Of a stretch of 64,000 nt of DNA, positions 37,536 to 44,640 are shown piece after piece. Each line of letters begins with the position of its first letter. Position 1 is the first letter of the stretch. Source of the stretch: Marinitoga aeolica. GTDB taxonomy: Bacteria; Thermotogota; Thermotogae; Petrotogales; Petrotogaceae. Position numbers and translations under genes: made by a program. The notes beneath the pieces are model-generated. The model saw only the letters and a list, made by a program, of their open reading frames with translations. It made no database searches and had not been told where the DNA came from. The DNA lies in NCBI RefSeq assembly GCF_029910535.1, contig NZ_CP069362.1, positions 1,674,001 to 1,738,000 on the forward strand, written 5' to 3'.

Positions 37536-37805
37536 TTAACCAATAAATTTAGGTTCTTTTTCAACTAAATCAATGAATTCATGATAATCAATTAAGTTAG
37601 TATTAGCATCTTCTTCTGTATATCCTCTTGCTAAAAAATCATCTTTTACTAAATAAGTTTTTCCTTCTGTTAATTCAGATAAGTTTTCAAAATTCCAATA
37701 AATACCGTCTTGTATAAATACAATAGAATCATCTTTTTTTGCACTTTTTATTTTTAGTTTTTCAATAGGATGATCTATACCAAATTTTACTAATATTAAA
37801 GCCAT
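37536..37805 (-). CDS. tusB: TusB/DsrH-like sulfur-relay protein
   Basis: An 89-residue DsrH/TusB-type protein (LVKFGIDHPIEKLKI, DSIVFIQDGIYW, TYLVKDDFLARG). The family joins TusC and TusD in a hexamer that passes persulfide from TusA. The conserved DsrH cysteine is absent here: no Cys is present in the protein. It lies 8 bp after the TusC-like gene. Confidence 0.8.
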   Translation of the reverse strand: MALILVKFGIDHPIEKLKIKSAKKDDSIVFIQDGIYWNFENLSELTEGKTYLVKDDFLARGYTEEDANTNLIDYHEFIDLVEKEPKFIG

Positions 37806-37813
37806 GTTTCACC

Positions 37814-38170
37814 TCACATGAAAATAACATAATCAAATTGATGGGAAAAATCAGTTAATGAGTCTTTGTTAATAATTTCAGCATTGAAATTTTTGTCAAT
37901 GTTTTTAACTCTGTATTTTTCAATATCTTCTTTTATACCATATACAGGTGTTTCGTAACGTTTTATAAATCTTTGAACAATTCTTATTGGCAATAATCCA
38001 AGTGATTCAGGAGAAGTGTTTTTTGATAAAGCTACAGAAGCACCTTCCATTAATAAAACAGCTGGTTCAATATCTTCTCCATACATTCCAAATGTAGTTC
38101 TAAAACCTTCATTTACCCAAATTGAACCTACTGGAGATTGATAAACAACAAATAAAACTTTTTTTCCCAT
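37814..38170 (-). CDS. tusC: TusC/DsrF-like sulfur-relay protein
   Basis: A 118-residue DsrE/DsrF-fold protein. It starts KKVLFVVYQSPVGSIWVNEGFRT and continues MYGEDIEPAVLLMEGASVAL, as in TusC/DsrF. No cysteine is seen, which is common for TusC. It lies between the TusA-DsrE chimera and TusB and should form part of a heteromeric relay complex. Confidence 0.83.
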   Translation of the reverse strand: MGKKVLFVVYQSPVGSIWVNEGFRTTFGMYGEDIEPAVLLMEGASVALSKNTSPESLGLLPIRIVQRFIKRYETPVYGIKEDIEKYRVKNIDKNFNAEIINKDSLTDFSHQFDYVIFM

Positions 38171-38181
38171 TTTATATCACC

Positions 38182-38616
38182 TCACGCCATTAAACTAATG
38201 AATCTATCGCTTTCATATATTAATGCAGCGAGTTCTGGTAATCCACTTGGATTAGATCCCTCAACTATCATATCAGTAGTGATTCCTCTGTAATCCATAC
38301 ATATACCACATATTTCTACTTTTCCGCCTCTATCAATAACTTCTTTTAAAAGGTCTGGAATTTTTCTATCAGATCTCACGGGTTTGATTTGATTATTTGA
38401 AGCGATTGCAGCATCACAGAATAAAAATATAATAACTTCATGGCCCATTTTTTTCATACCTTCTGGAATTCTTTCCTTTGACATTGGATAGTCAATCCAT
38501 ACCTCTAAAATTTCACCAGGTTTCATTTTTTTAACAACTCTTTTAGCTTCAACGTCTGGAACTGGACAAACTTCACCCCTTACATCAATACTCTTAGTAA
38601 CTTCATATTTACTCAT
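38182..38616 (-). CDS. TusA-DsrE (TusD-like) fusion protein
   Basis: A 144-residue protein in which TusA runs into DsrE without a linker. Residues about 8-62 are TusA (DVRGEVCPVPDVEA with the acceptor Cys, SKERIPEGMKKMGHEV). From residue about 63 the sequence is DsrE/TusD-like (IIFLFCDAAIAS, then VEICGICMDYRGI with the DsrE Cys). The last strands of TusA and the first strand-helix of DsrE appear replaced by each other. First gene of the TusC-TusB operon. Both sulfur-carrying cysteines are in one chain. Confidence 0.8.
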   Translation of the reverse strand: MSKYEVTKSIDVRGEVCPVPDVEAKRVVKKMKPGEILEVWIDYPMSKERIPEGMKKMGHEVIIFLFCDAAIASNNQIKPVRSDRKIPDLLKEVIDRGGKVEICGICMDYRGITTDMIVEGSNPSGLPELAALIYESDRFISLMA

Positions 38617-38647
38617 AATAATCCCTCCTTAATAATTGTGATTTTAT

Positions 38648-38682
38648 TCACTATAGTTAATTTTTTTTGATTCTTATAGTGA
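38648..38682. promoter_or_regulatory. Inverted repeat upstream of the Tus-like operon
   Basis: TCACTATA (38648-38655) and TATAGTGA (38675-38682) are perfect inverted copies 19 bp apart, 32 bp before the TusA-DsrE start, a good place for an ArsR-type operator. The rest of 38617-38928 is AT-rich; I see no gene there. Confidence 0.45.
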
Positions 38683-38928
38683 TTATTTTCACTTATAACC
38701 ACATTATAAAAGAAAAAATTAAATATTATTTTCAAATAAATTAAGATTTGGTAAAACACAAAAAGATAAAAATTTTAAACTGTTATTAGTAAGTGAAAAA
38801 TCAGATATAATTTTTTTATATTAGGAAATTAGTAGCTTTGATAATATAAAAAATATAACAAAGTAAGAAATTTAAAACTAAAAATATTACAATGATTTTT
38901 GTATAAAAATGCAAAAAGGAGGTAGATT

Positions 38929-39135
38929 ATGGAAGAAAGAATTAAAGGTTTTGCTCCATCATGGTTTACAATTATATCCCCTCTTGGAGCATATGTTGCA
39001 TCAACTCACAATATTTCCATGTTTTTCAAAATAAAGCTTATCGATTATATAGGATTGGGAATGTATTTCTTATTAACAGTTATATGGTTAATTACCTTTG
39101 TTAATTTAACTATTTTTATATTTAGAAAAAAATAA
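38929..39135 (+). CDS. 68-residue membrane protein resembling the end of a TDT-family transporter
   Basis: Strong ribosome site AAAAAGGAGG. The product begins FAPSWFTIISPLGAYVAST and has two hydrophobic stretches (about residues 11-30 and 40-64). This resembles the last two helices of TehA/SLAC1-like TDT exporters, of which some carry sulfite. No preceding part of such a gene is visible in 38617-38928, so it is either a decayed remnant or a stand-alone small protein. Its own good ribosome site and following terminator favour expression. Confidence 0.55.
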   Translation: MEERIKGFAPSWFTIISPLGAYVASTHNISMFFKIKLIDYIGLGMYFLLTVIWLITFVNLTIFIFRKK

Positions 39136-39140
39136 TAATC

Positions 39141-39171
39141 ATAATGGCGCTATATTTTATAGCACCATTAT
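39141..39171. terminator. Hairpin terminator
   Basis: ATAATGGCGCTATA pairs with TATAGCACCATTAT (one mismatch) around TTT, followed by a TTTTT run, just after the 68-residue protein. Confidence 0.75.
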
Positions 39172-39186
39172 TTTTAATTATCATTT

Positions 39187-39217
39187 GTATATTTAACCAA
39201 ATTGTATAACATATAAA
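39187..39217. promoter_or_regulatory. Recurrent motif ATATTTAACCAAA, site 1
   Basis: GTATATTTAACCAAATTG followed by TATAACATATAA lies 66-96 bp upstream of the ferredoxin gene. The 13-mer ATATTTAACCAAA recurs exactly at 40962-40974, upstream of the broken permease operon, and as ATATAACCAAA upstream of the arsR-acr3 operon. It is a candidate site for one of the local ArsR proteins. Confidence 0.4.
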
Positions 39218-39282
39218 ATTTAAAATAAACATTAAAGTTTTAGTATTTAATTGAGAAAAATTTCATTATTGGAGGTGAAAGT

Positions 39283-39708
39283 ATGTCAACACCAAATAAT
39301 ATGCCGACAATTGGCAAAGACGCTTTAGGTAGAGAAGTGAAAGATTTAACAAAGATATCCTGGTGGGGAATGAATAGAAAAGAAATAAATTGGTATCCAA
39401 CTATTGATCATGATAAGTGTGCAGGTTGTGGATTGTGTTTTGTAACTTGTGGAAGAAGAGTATTTGATTGGGATGATAAACTATCAAAACCTGTAGTAGC
39501 TCAACCATATAATTGTATGGTTGGATGTCAAACCTGTGCGAATCTTTGTCCTACAAGTGCGATATCTTTTCCTGATGTTTCAGAAATGAAAAAGCTGGTA
39601 GCAAAAAATAATGTTGTGAAAAAATCTTTTGAAAAAATAGCTCCGCTTATTAATTGTGATAAACCATTAGATGATGAAGAAACTGAATCAAACTTTAATA
39701 AATCCTAA
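39283..39708 (+). CDS. Two-[4Fe-4S] ferredoxin-like protein
   Basis: A 141-residue protein with two cluster motifs in the middle: CAGCGLCFVTCGRR (C-x2-C-x2-C-x3-C) and CMVGCQTCANLCP (C-x3-C-x2-C-x3-CP). The extra residue in the second motif is unusual. About 45 N-terminal residues (DLTKISWWGMNRKEINWYP) and about 45 C-terminal residues are not typical of small ferredoxins. It probably shuttles electrons to an oxidoreductase of the surrounding sulfur/arsenic island; the partner is unknown. Single gene with its own terminator. Confidence 0.8.
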   Translation: MSTPNNMPTIGKDALGREVKDLTKISWWGMNRKEINWYPTIDHDKCAGCGLCFVTCGRRVFDWDDKLSKPVVAQPYNCMVGCQTCANLCPTSAISFPDVSEMKKLVAKNNVVKKSFEKIAPLINCDKPLDDEETESNFNKS

Positions 39709-39709
39709 G

Positions 39710-39732
39710 TCTCCCTTTTGGGAGATTTTTTG
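39710..39732 (+). terminator. Terminator after the ferredoxin gene
   Basis: TCTCCC pairs with GGGAGA around TTTT, followed by TTTTTTG. Confidence 0.8.
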
Positions 39733-39795
39733 TTGACAAAATTAAAGATTTAATATATAATATCATTATGTACATATAAACAACTTTTCATATGT
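39733..39795 (+). promoter_or_regulatory. Promoter and operator of the arsR-tauE operon
   Basis: TTGACA (39733-39738), a 17-bp spacer and TATAAT (39756-39761) form a consensus promoter. At the predicted start site, ACATAT (39772-39777) and ATATGT (39790-39795) form an inverted repeat 12 bp apart with AAACAACT inside. The same sequence pattern recurs at 42997-43018 upstream of the SPW gene. Likely autoregulated by the downstream ArsR. Confidence 0.7.
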
Positions 39796-39821
39796 GAATT
39801 GGTTATATTGGAGGTGTAATT

Positions 39822-40136
39822 ATGTCTAAAAAAGCAGAAATGACGGAATTAAAGCATGATCATGATTATTATTATGATATGGCAGAGTTTTTTTCTATAT
39901 TTGCAGATCCCACAAGATTAAAAATTTTACACGCATTATTAGATGGTGAAAAATGTGTCAAAAAAATTTGTCAAATAGTTGGTTTAAATCAATCTACATG
40001 TTCGCATCAATTGAAGATTTTAAGACAATATAAAGTAGTAAAAGCAAAAAGAGAAGGTAAATTTATTCGTTACTCATTAGACGATTCTCATATTAAAGAT
40101 TTAATTGAAGTTGGTGAAGAACATATCAATGAATAG
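39822..40136 (+). CDS. ArsR-family regulator
   Basis: A 104-residue winged-helix repressor: FADPTRLKILHALLDG, QSTCSHQLKILRQYKVV recognition helix. Cysteines occur in the sensing region (EKCVKKIC) and in the recognition helix. An N-terminal His/Tyr-rich segment (HDHDYYYD) could bind metal. It is 11 bp upstream of a TauE/SafE exporter and should control it. It is closely similar to the ArsR at 42218, including the STCSHQLKIL helix. Confidence 0.88.
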   Translation: MSKKAEMTELKHDHDYYYDMAEFFSIFADPTRLKILHALLDGEKCVKKICQIVGLNQSTCSHQLKILRQYKVVKAKREGKFIRYSLDDSHIKDLIEVGEEHINE

Positions 40137-40147
40137 GAGATGAAGTA

Positions 40148-40918
40148 ATGATAGCGCTTGGAATTGTTTTATTTTTTATAACTATTGTTTTATCCATGCT
40201 TGGAAAAGGTGGTGGAGAATTTTTTGTACCAATTTTTTTAGCATATGGTATATCCTATCAACAAGCGGCATCAGCTTCTTTGTTTATTTTAATGGTATCT
40301 GGTTTAATAATGATGTTGGTATATCATAAAAAGGCGTTAATAGATTGGTATACAGGTACAATAATGATTTTATCTGTTGCAAGTGGTTCTTTTTTAGGAG
40401 GATTTATTTCTGCAAAAATTAGTGTAGTGCTATTAAAAATTATATTTTCAACACTACTATTATTATCAGCATTTTTTATTTCAAGAAAAAAAAGAAATTT
40501 AAATATAAAATTTGGACCTGTGTTAAGAAGAAAATGTTGCGACCACGAATATGATATTCCCCTTATTATTGTAATTCCAACAGTTTTTGTTATCGGATTT
40601 ATAGCTGGAATGGTTGGAATTTCAGGTGGTGGATTAATTGTTCCATTACTTATTATAATTGGTAATATGCCTATGCGTTTAGCTTTTGCTACTAATTCCA
40701 TGATGGTTTTGTTTTCTGCAACAACGGGATTTATTGGAAGAGGTTTGAGTGTAGGAATTGATTGGAAGTTTAATATAACTATGGCAACATTTGCAGCGTT
40801 GGGATCATTGATTGGTTCCCATTTTTCAACAAAGGTAAAAACAGAAAACCTTAAGAAAATATTTGTATATGTCATTTTGTTTGCTGCTGTGTGGATGATA
40901 ATAAAAATATTTATTTGA
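40148..40918 (+). CDS. TauE/SafE-family anion exporter
   Basis: A 256-residue membrane protein with about eight helices and two repeated halves, each starting with a GxGGGxxxVP motif (GKGGGEFFVPIFLAYG and GISGGGLIVPLLIIIG). These are diagnostic of TauE/SafE, which export sulfite, sulfonates or other sulfur anions. A cytoplasmic loop has CCDHEYD, a possible metal- or thiol-binding patch. Operon with the upstream arsR. Confidence 0.88.
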   Translation: MIALGIVLFFITIVLSMLGKGGGEFFVPIFLAYGISYQQAASASLFILMVSGLIMMLVYHKKALIDWYTGTIMILSVASGSFLGGFISAKISVVLLKIIFSTLLLLSAFFISRKKRNLNIKFGPVLRRKCCDHEYDIPLIIVIPTVFVIGFIAGMVGISGGGLIVPLLIIIGNMPMRLAFATNSMMVLFSATTGFIGRGLSVGIDWKFNITMATFAALGSLIGSHFSTKVKTENLKKIFVYVILFAAVWMIIKIFI

Positions 40919-40945
40919 TATAGTGACAGAAATGTCACTATATTT
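40918..40945 (+). terminator. Terminator after the tauE gene
   Basis: TATAGTGACA pairs with TGTCACTATA around GAAA, followed by TTTTATAA. Confidence 0.8.
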
Positions 40946-40958
40946 TATAAAATCAGCT

Positions 40959-40980
40959 TGCATATTTAACCAAAAAGCAA
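40959..40980. promoter_or_regulatory. Recurrent motif ATATTTAACCAAA, site 2
   Basis: TTGCATATTTAACCAAAAAGC repeats the 13-mer at 39190. It is 37 bp or more upstream of the broken permease-OsmC operon, in a promoter position. Confidence 0.4.
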
Positions 40981-41016
40981 AAATAAAAACATAATATATT
41001 CAGCGGAGGTGAAAAA

Positions 41017-41759
41017 ATGGAAATTATTAAAAAACTAGCATCTAATATAAAGAGATTTTTGGTGTTATATTCATTATTAGCAATAACTACAGGATGGCTA
41101 CTTGGAATAAAGTTTTCGTCATATGCATCTTTGCACAAAGGCATATATTCTAACTTAATAGTATTATTTGTATTTTTTATGATATATCCAATGTATCTTC
41201 ATTTTATTGCAAAAGGAAGCAATATTCATGTGCCTATGAATTCAATTTTAAAATCGATTTTAATTGTAGTCATATTACCTATGATTCTTGGTTATATAAC
41301 AAGAATATTTATAATAAAATTTAAAGGGAAAAAAGGATTGAAGAATATAAAGCCATTGACGGATTGATAACACCTTTTTCTATGTTGTTTGTGATCTTTT
41401 TTATCTTCTTTTTAAAAGGTAATATGCTACTCTCAAAATGGGGGATTTTAGTTCAGTTAGGAATAATTACATTGATATATATAATTTTGGCATTGCTATT
41501 AGAAACATTTATTAATAAGAAATCTGGATTAAGTTATAAGGAGCATATGGGAATAGTTTTTCTGAGTACAGGAAAAAATAATGGTACAGCTGTAGCTTTA
41601 GCAACTATGGCATTTGGACCGTTAGTAGCAATTCCAGCAGCAGTATTACCTATTTTTCAAATAATTTTACTTATATTGTATATTCATATGGAAAAAATTA
41701 TATGGCACTATTTTGAAGGCAAAAAACACAAATCAAATTTGATAAGGGAGGAAGAATGA
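41017..41759 (+). pseudogene. Broken ACR3/BASS-family permease
   Basis: Two adjoining frames (41017-41367, 116 aa; 41364-41759, 131 aa) together read as one permease of the arsenite/bile-acid symporter superfamily. The N-terminal LAITTGWLLG and IYPMYL, a central ILPMILGYITR, and the C-terminal STGKNNGTAVALATMAFGPL match the family. A minus-one shift near 41362-41365 (GAT then TTG) would rejoin the frames. Even joined, the 247 residues are about 80-100 short, with middle helices missing between HVPMNS and ILKSIL. Inferred to be non-functional. OsmC follows with overlap. Confidence 0.72.
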
Positions 41760-42178
41760 TGGAGTTTTTACAAGAATTTAAATTAAAAACAAAGTTTTTA
41801 CCTGAAGAGTCTGTTGCGTTGCATATTGCCAGAGATTTAGAAACCAAAATATCAGTAAATCCAGATAGGAAACATAAAAATGCTCATACACCTGTAGAGA
41901 TGGTAATAGCAGCTTTAGGATCATGTGTAATGATAAATCTACAAAGATTTTTATTAGATGAAGGTGTAAAATATTCAGATATTGATATGGAATTAAAAGG
42001 TTATAGAGATCCAGAGATACCTAAATTAGTTAAGATTGAATACAGTATTAAAGTAGATGGTAACCTTAAAGAGTATGACCTGGAAGAAGTAAAAGCAAAA
42101 ATTGAAAAAAGTAGTACAACTTATAATACTTTAAAAGATGCAGTAGAAATAATTGGAAAAATAGAATTCTCAAAATAG
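41756..42178 (+). CDS. OsmC family protein, second cysteine missing
   Basis: A 140-residue OsmC/Ohr-fold protein: HTPVEMVIAALGSCVMINLQ holds the first family cysteine, but at the position of the second (CPxSNTL) it has STTYNTL. Without the pair, peroxidase activity is doubtful; binding of a thiol, metal or persulfide is more likely. It overlaps the end of the broken permease. ATG 41756 and 41759 are both possible behind GGGAGGAAG. Compare the intact OsmC at 2007. Confidence 0.82.
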   Translation: MMEFLQEFKLKTKFLPEESVALHIARDLETKISVNPDRKHKNAHTPVEMVIAALGSCVMINLQRFLLDEGVKYSDIDMELKGYRDPEIPKLVKIEYSIKVDGNLKEYDLEEVKAKIEKSSTTYNTLKDAVEIIGKIEFSK

Positions 42179-42189
42179 TTTTGTATAAA

Positions 42190-42216
42190 AATACCATCCT
42201 GTTGAAGGATGGTATT
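42190..42216. terminator. Bidirectional terminator
   Basis: ATACCATCCT pairs with AGGATGGTAT around GTTGA, with A and T tracts either side, between convergent osmC and arsR genes. Confidence 0.8.
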
Positions 42217-42217
42217 T

Positions 42218-42514
42218 TTATAATTCTTCGGTAAGTAAATAACCAAAATCAAAAATTTTTTTAATATATTTATTATTAATAAAGTAAAAAATATGTTGTC
42301 CACGTCGTTCTGATTTTACTATGTTGGATTGTTTTAAAATTTTTAATTGATGAGAGCATGTTGATTGTTTTAAATTTAATGTATCGCATATTGTTTTGAC
42401 ATTTTTTGCCCCGGATAATAAAACAGTTAGAATACGCAATCTTGTAACATCAGAAAATATAGAAAAAATAGTAGCTATATCATGAAATTTCTTATCATTA
42501 TATGAAATATTCAA
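42218..42514 (-). CDS. ArsR-family regulator
   Basis: A 98-residue winged-helix protein: IFSDVTRLRILTVLLSGA, TICDTLNLKQSTCSHQLKIL. It shares the recognition helix STCSHQLKIL with the ArsR at 39822, so the two may bind the same operators. The start is TTG 42514 with GGAGGTGAAATA. A terminator hairpin lies between it and the SPW gene upstream, so its expression may depend on read-through or an unseen promoter. Confidence 0.85.
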   Translation of the reverse strand: MNISYNDKKFHDIATIFSIFSDVTRLRILTVLLSGAKNVKTICDTLNLKQSTCSHQLKILKQSNIVKSERRGQHIFYFINNKYIKKIFDFGYLLTEEL

Positions 42515-42537
42515 TATTTCACCTCCATATAGAAATT

Positions 42538-42573
42538 AATAAACCCTGTACTTTTTAGTACAGGGTTTATTAG
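42538..42573 (-). terminator. Terminator/attenuator between SPW and arsR genes
   Basis: AATAAACCCTGTAC pairs with GTACAGGGTTTATT around a TTTTTA loop. It follows the SPW stop by 5 bp on the minus strand. Confidence 0.75.
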
Positions 42574-42577
42574 ATCT

Positions 42578-42931
42578 TTACTTGTTGTTATTTTGTTCAA
42601 AGAAAACTTCTGGAGAGGATTTTCTATCAAAAAAAGCGAATATTGCAGTTAAAATACCAAATAATAAATCATTTGTCATTGCACCTGCTTTTGAACCAGT
42701 AACTCCAGGAATGAAAGCGGAAATAAGTAACCATACACCAGAAATTAATATTATCCATGCAGCTGTCTTATTGGCGTTTCTAAGCATTGGTAACCCTGCT
42801 GCTATAAATACAATACCGGCGATTAAGAAATTTGTTAAATTAGCACTTGATGAACCAACAACACCAGGAATAAATGCTGCGATAATTAACCAAACTGCAA
42901 AAATTAATACTGTCCAACCTTTCCATGTCAT
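42578..42931 (-). CDS. SPW-repeat membrane protein
   Basis: A 117-residue protein with two copies of a repeat of about 55 residues. Each carries a W(L/I)I-AFIPGV-GS segment (WLIIAAFIPGVVGSS and WLLISAFIPGVTGSK) and paired hydrophobic helices, matching the SPW repeat family of unknown function. ATG 42931 sits 6 bp after GGAGGTG; GTG 42940 is inside that ribosome site. The promoter region contains the same putative operator as the arsR-tauE operon. Confidence 0.8.
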   Translation of the reverse strand: MTWKGWTVLIFAVWLIIAAFIPGVVGSSSANLTNFLIAGIVFIAAGLPMLRNANKTAAWIILISGVWLLISAFIPGVTGSKAGAMTNDLLFGILTAIFAFFDRKSSPEVFFEQNNNK

Positions 42932-42996
42932 ACCTAACACCTCCTATAAAATTTTAAAACTTTTATATACCAGCATATAACGATATATACATAACT

Positions 42997-43021
42997 ACAT
43001 ATGAACAACTGCTGATATAAC
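42997..43021 (-). promoter_or_regulatory. Second copy of the arsR-type operator
   Basis: ACATATGAACAACTGCTG then ATATAA matches the site at 39772-39795 at about 18 of 24 positions (ACATAT-x-AACAACT-xx-T-x-ATAT). It lies 66 bp or more upstream of the SPW gene on its promoter side. The remainder of 42941-43234 is AT-rich with no gene seen. Confidence 0.5.
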
Positions 43022-43194
43022 CATCTAATAATATTATATTCCAAAAAAATATAAAAGTCAACTAAAATAGAAAAAAATATACAGTCTAAAATACCTATAA
43101 ATAAAGCATTTTAGCCATATATCTAAAACTTAATCATTTTTTAATGTTTTTGCAATATAAAAACTCTTTATTTTTTATATTATCTGTTATAATT

Positions 43195-43222
43195 ATATAA
43201 CCAAATAATCATATAGTTATAT
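43195..43222 (+). promoter_or_regulatory. Operator of the arsR-acr3 operon
   Basis: ATATAAC (43195-43201) and GTTATAT (43216-43222) form an inverted repeat 14 bp apart. It touches the ribosome site of arsR, so repressor binding would block transcription. Confidence 0.5.
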
Positions 43223-43234
43223 GGAGGTAATAAT

Positions 43235-43597
43235 ATGAATAAATTTGTTGAAATGATAAAACTTTTTTCTGATGAAACAAGGTTAAGAATATTAAACATC
43301 CTTTTTCAAGGTGAACATTGTAATTGTGATTTGGAAGAGGTTTTAGGATTATCTCAACCAAATATTTCAAAGCATTTAAAAAAAATAATGTTACTTGATT
43401 TGGCTACAAGCAGAAAAAGTTCATATTGGACATATTATAAGATAAATGAAGAAGTCTTTAATAAACATCCTTTTATGATTGAAATAATGAAAGAAATACA
43501 GGAATTAGAACCATTCAAATCTGATTTAATAAAATTAAGAGAATATAAAAATTCACCTGGAAGATGCCAAATAAATTTGAATTCAAGGGAGGTATAA
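43235..43597 (+). CDS. arsR: Arsenical-resistance repressor
   Basis: A 120-residue ArsR with the metal-binding EHCNCDLEEVLGLSQPNISKHLKKI stretch: the CNC pair sits exactly where CVC is found in arsenite-sensing ArsR. A further C-terminal Cys (PGRCQ) may be the third ligand. It should derepress on arsenite. It is 1 bp upstream of the acr3 pump gene, which it presumably controls together with itself. Confidence 0.92.
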   Translation: MNKFVEMIKLFSDETRLRILNILFQGEHCNCDLEEVLGLSQPNISKHLKKIMLLDLATSRKSSYWTYYKINEEVFNKHPFMIEIMKEIQELEPFKSDLIKLREYKNSPGRCQINLNSREV

Positions 43598-43598
43598 T

Positions 43599-44636
43599 AT
43601 GGAGAAAAAAATGAACGTATTTGAAAAATACCTAAGTTTATGGGTTGCAGTTTGTATCGTTTTAGGAGTTTTAATAGGCAAAATTATACCTGCGTTTCCT
43701 CAAACATTAAGTAAATGGGAATATGCTAATGTTTCGATACCTGTAGCAATATTAATATGGTTAATGATTTTTCCTATGATGCTGAAAATTGATTTTTCCA
43801 GTTTAAAATATGTTGGGAAAAATCCAAAAGGATTAATTGTTACTTTAACAGTAAATTGGATTATAAAACCATTTACTATGTATTTTTTTGCATGGATATT
43901 TTTTAAATATATATTTGCTGCATTTATAAACCCAGAACTTGCTAGCGAATATATTGCAGGAGCAGTATTATTAGGAGCAGCTCCTTGCACTGCAATGGTA
44001 TTTGTTTGGAGTTATTTAAGTGATGGTGATCCTGCATATACTCTTGTTCAGGTTGCTATAAATGATTTAGTGATTCTATTTGCATTTGCTCCAATAGTCT
44101 CATTTCTATTAAAAGTTGGAAATGTAGATGTTCCATTTGACACATTATTATTTTCTGTTATAATATTCGTATTATTCCCTTTAATTGCTGCAATAATTAC
44201 TAGAAGATATATTATAAATAAAAAAGGTATTGAATGGTTTAATAATGTATTTTTGAAAGAATTTTCTGTAGTATCAACTATAGGATTATTATTGACTTTA
44301 ATAATTTTGTTTTCATTCCAGGGGGAAGTTATTTTAAATAATTATTTGCATATATTATTAATTGCTGTACCATTAATAATACAAACATTTTTCATTTTTT
44401 CAATTGGATATTTTTGGGCATATAAATGGAAATTACCTCATAGAATAGCTGCTCCAGCATCTATGATTGGTGCAAGCAACTTTTTTGAATTAGCTGTAGC
44501 AGTAGCTATATCATTATTTGGTTTGGAATCTGGAGCTGTTTTAGCTACTGTTGTTGGAGTTTTAGTAGAAGTACCTGTAATGCTTACATTGGTAAATATC
44601 GCCAATAAAACAAGAAATAAATTTGTATGGGAGTGA
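43599..44636 (+). CDS. acr3: Arsenite efflux transporter ACR3
   Basis: A 345-residue, ten-helix pump. It has KYLSLWVAVCIVLGVLIG, the ACR3 motif GAAPCTAMVFVWSYL with the essential Cys, an IITRRYI segment and the final APASMIGASNFFELAVAVA. It extrudes As(III) (and often Sb(III)) with the proton gradient. The start has GGAGGTATAAT. Full length, unlike the broken relative at 41017. Confidence 0.95.
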   Translation: MEKKMNVFEKYLSLWVAVCIVLGVLIGKIIPAFPQTLSKWEYANVSIPVAILIWLMIFPMMLKIDFSSLKYVGKNPKGLIVTLTVNWIIKPFTMYFFAWIFFKYIFAAFINPELASEYIAGAVLLGAAPCTAMVFVWSYLSDGDPAYTLVQVAINDLVILFAFAPIVSFLLKVGNVDVPFDTLLFSVIIFVLFPLIAAIITRRYIINKKGIEWFNNVFLKEFSVVSTIGLLLTLIILFSFQGEVILNNYLHILLIAVPLIIQTFFIFSIGYFWAYKWKLPHRIAAPASMIGASNFFELAVAVAISLFGLESGAVLATVVGVLVEVPVMLTLVNIANKTRNKFVWE

Positions 44637-44640
44637 TAGA

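Noticed and set aside
41017-41759. Two separate small membrane proteins (116 and 131 aa)
   Set aside because: Together they align end to end with one permease family, and the second frame lacks a ribosome site. One broken gene is the simpler reading.
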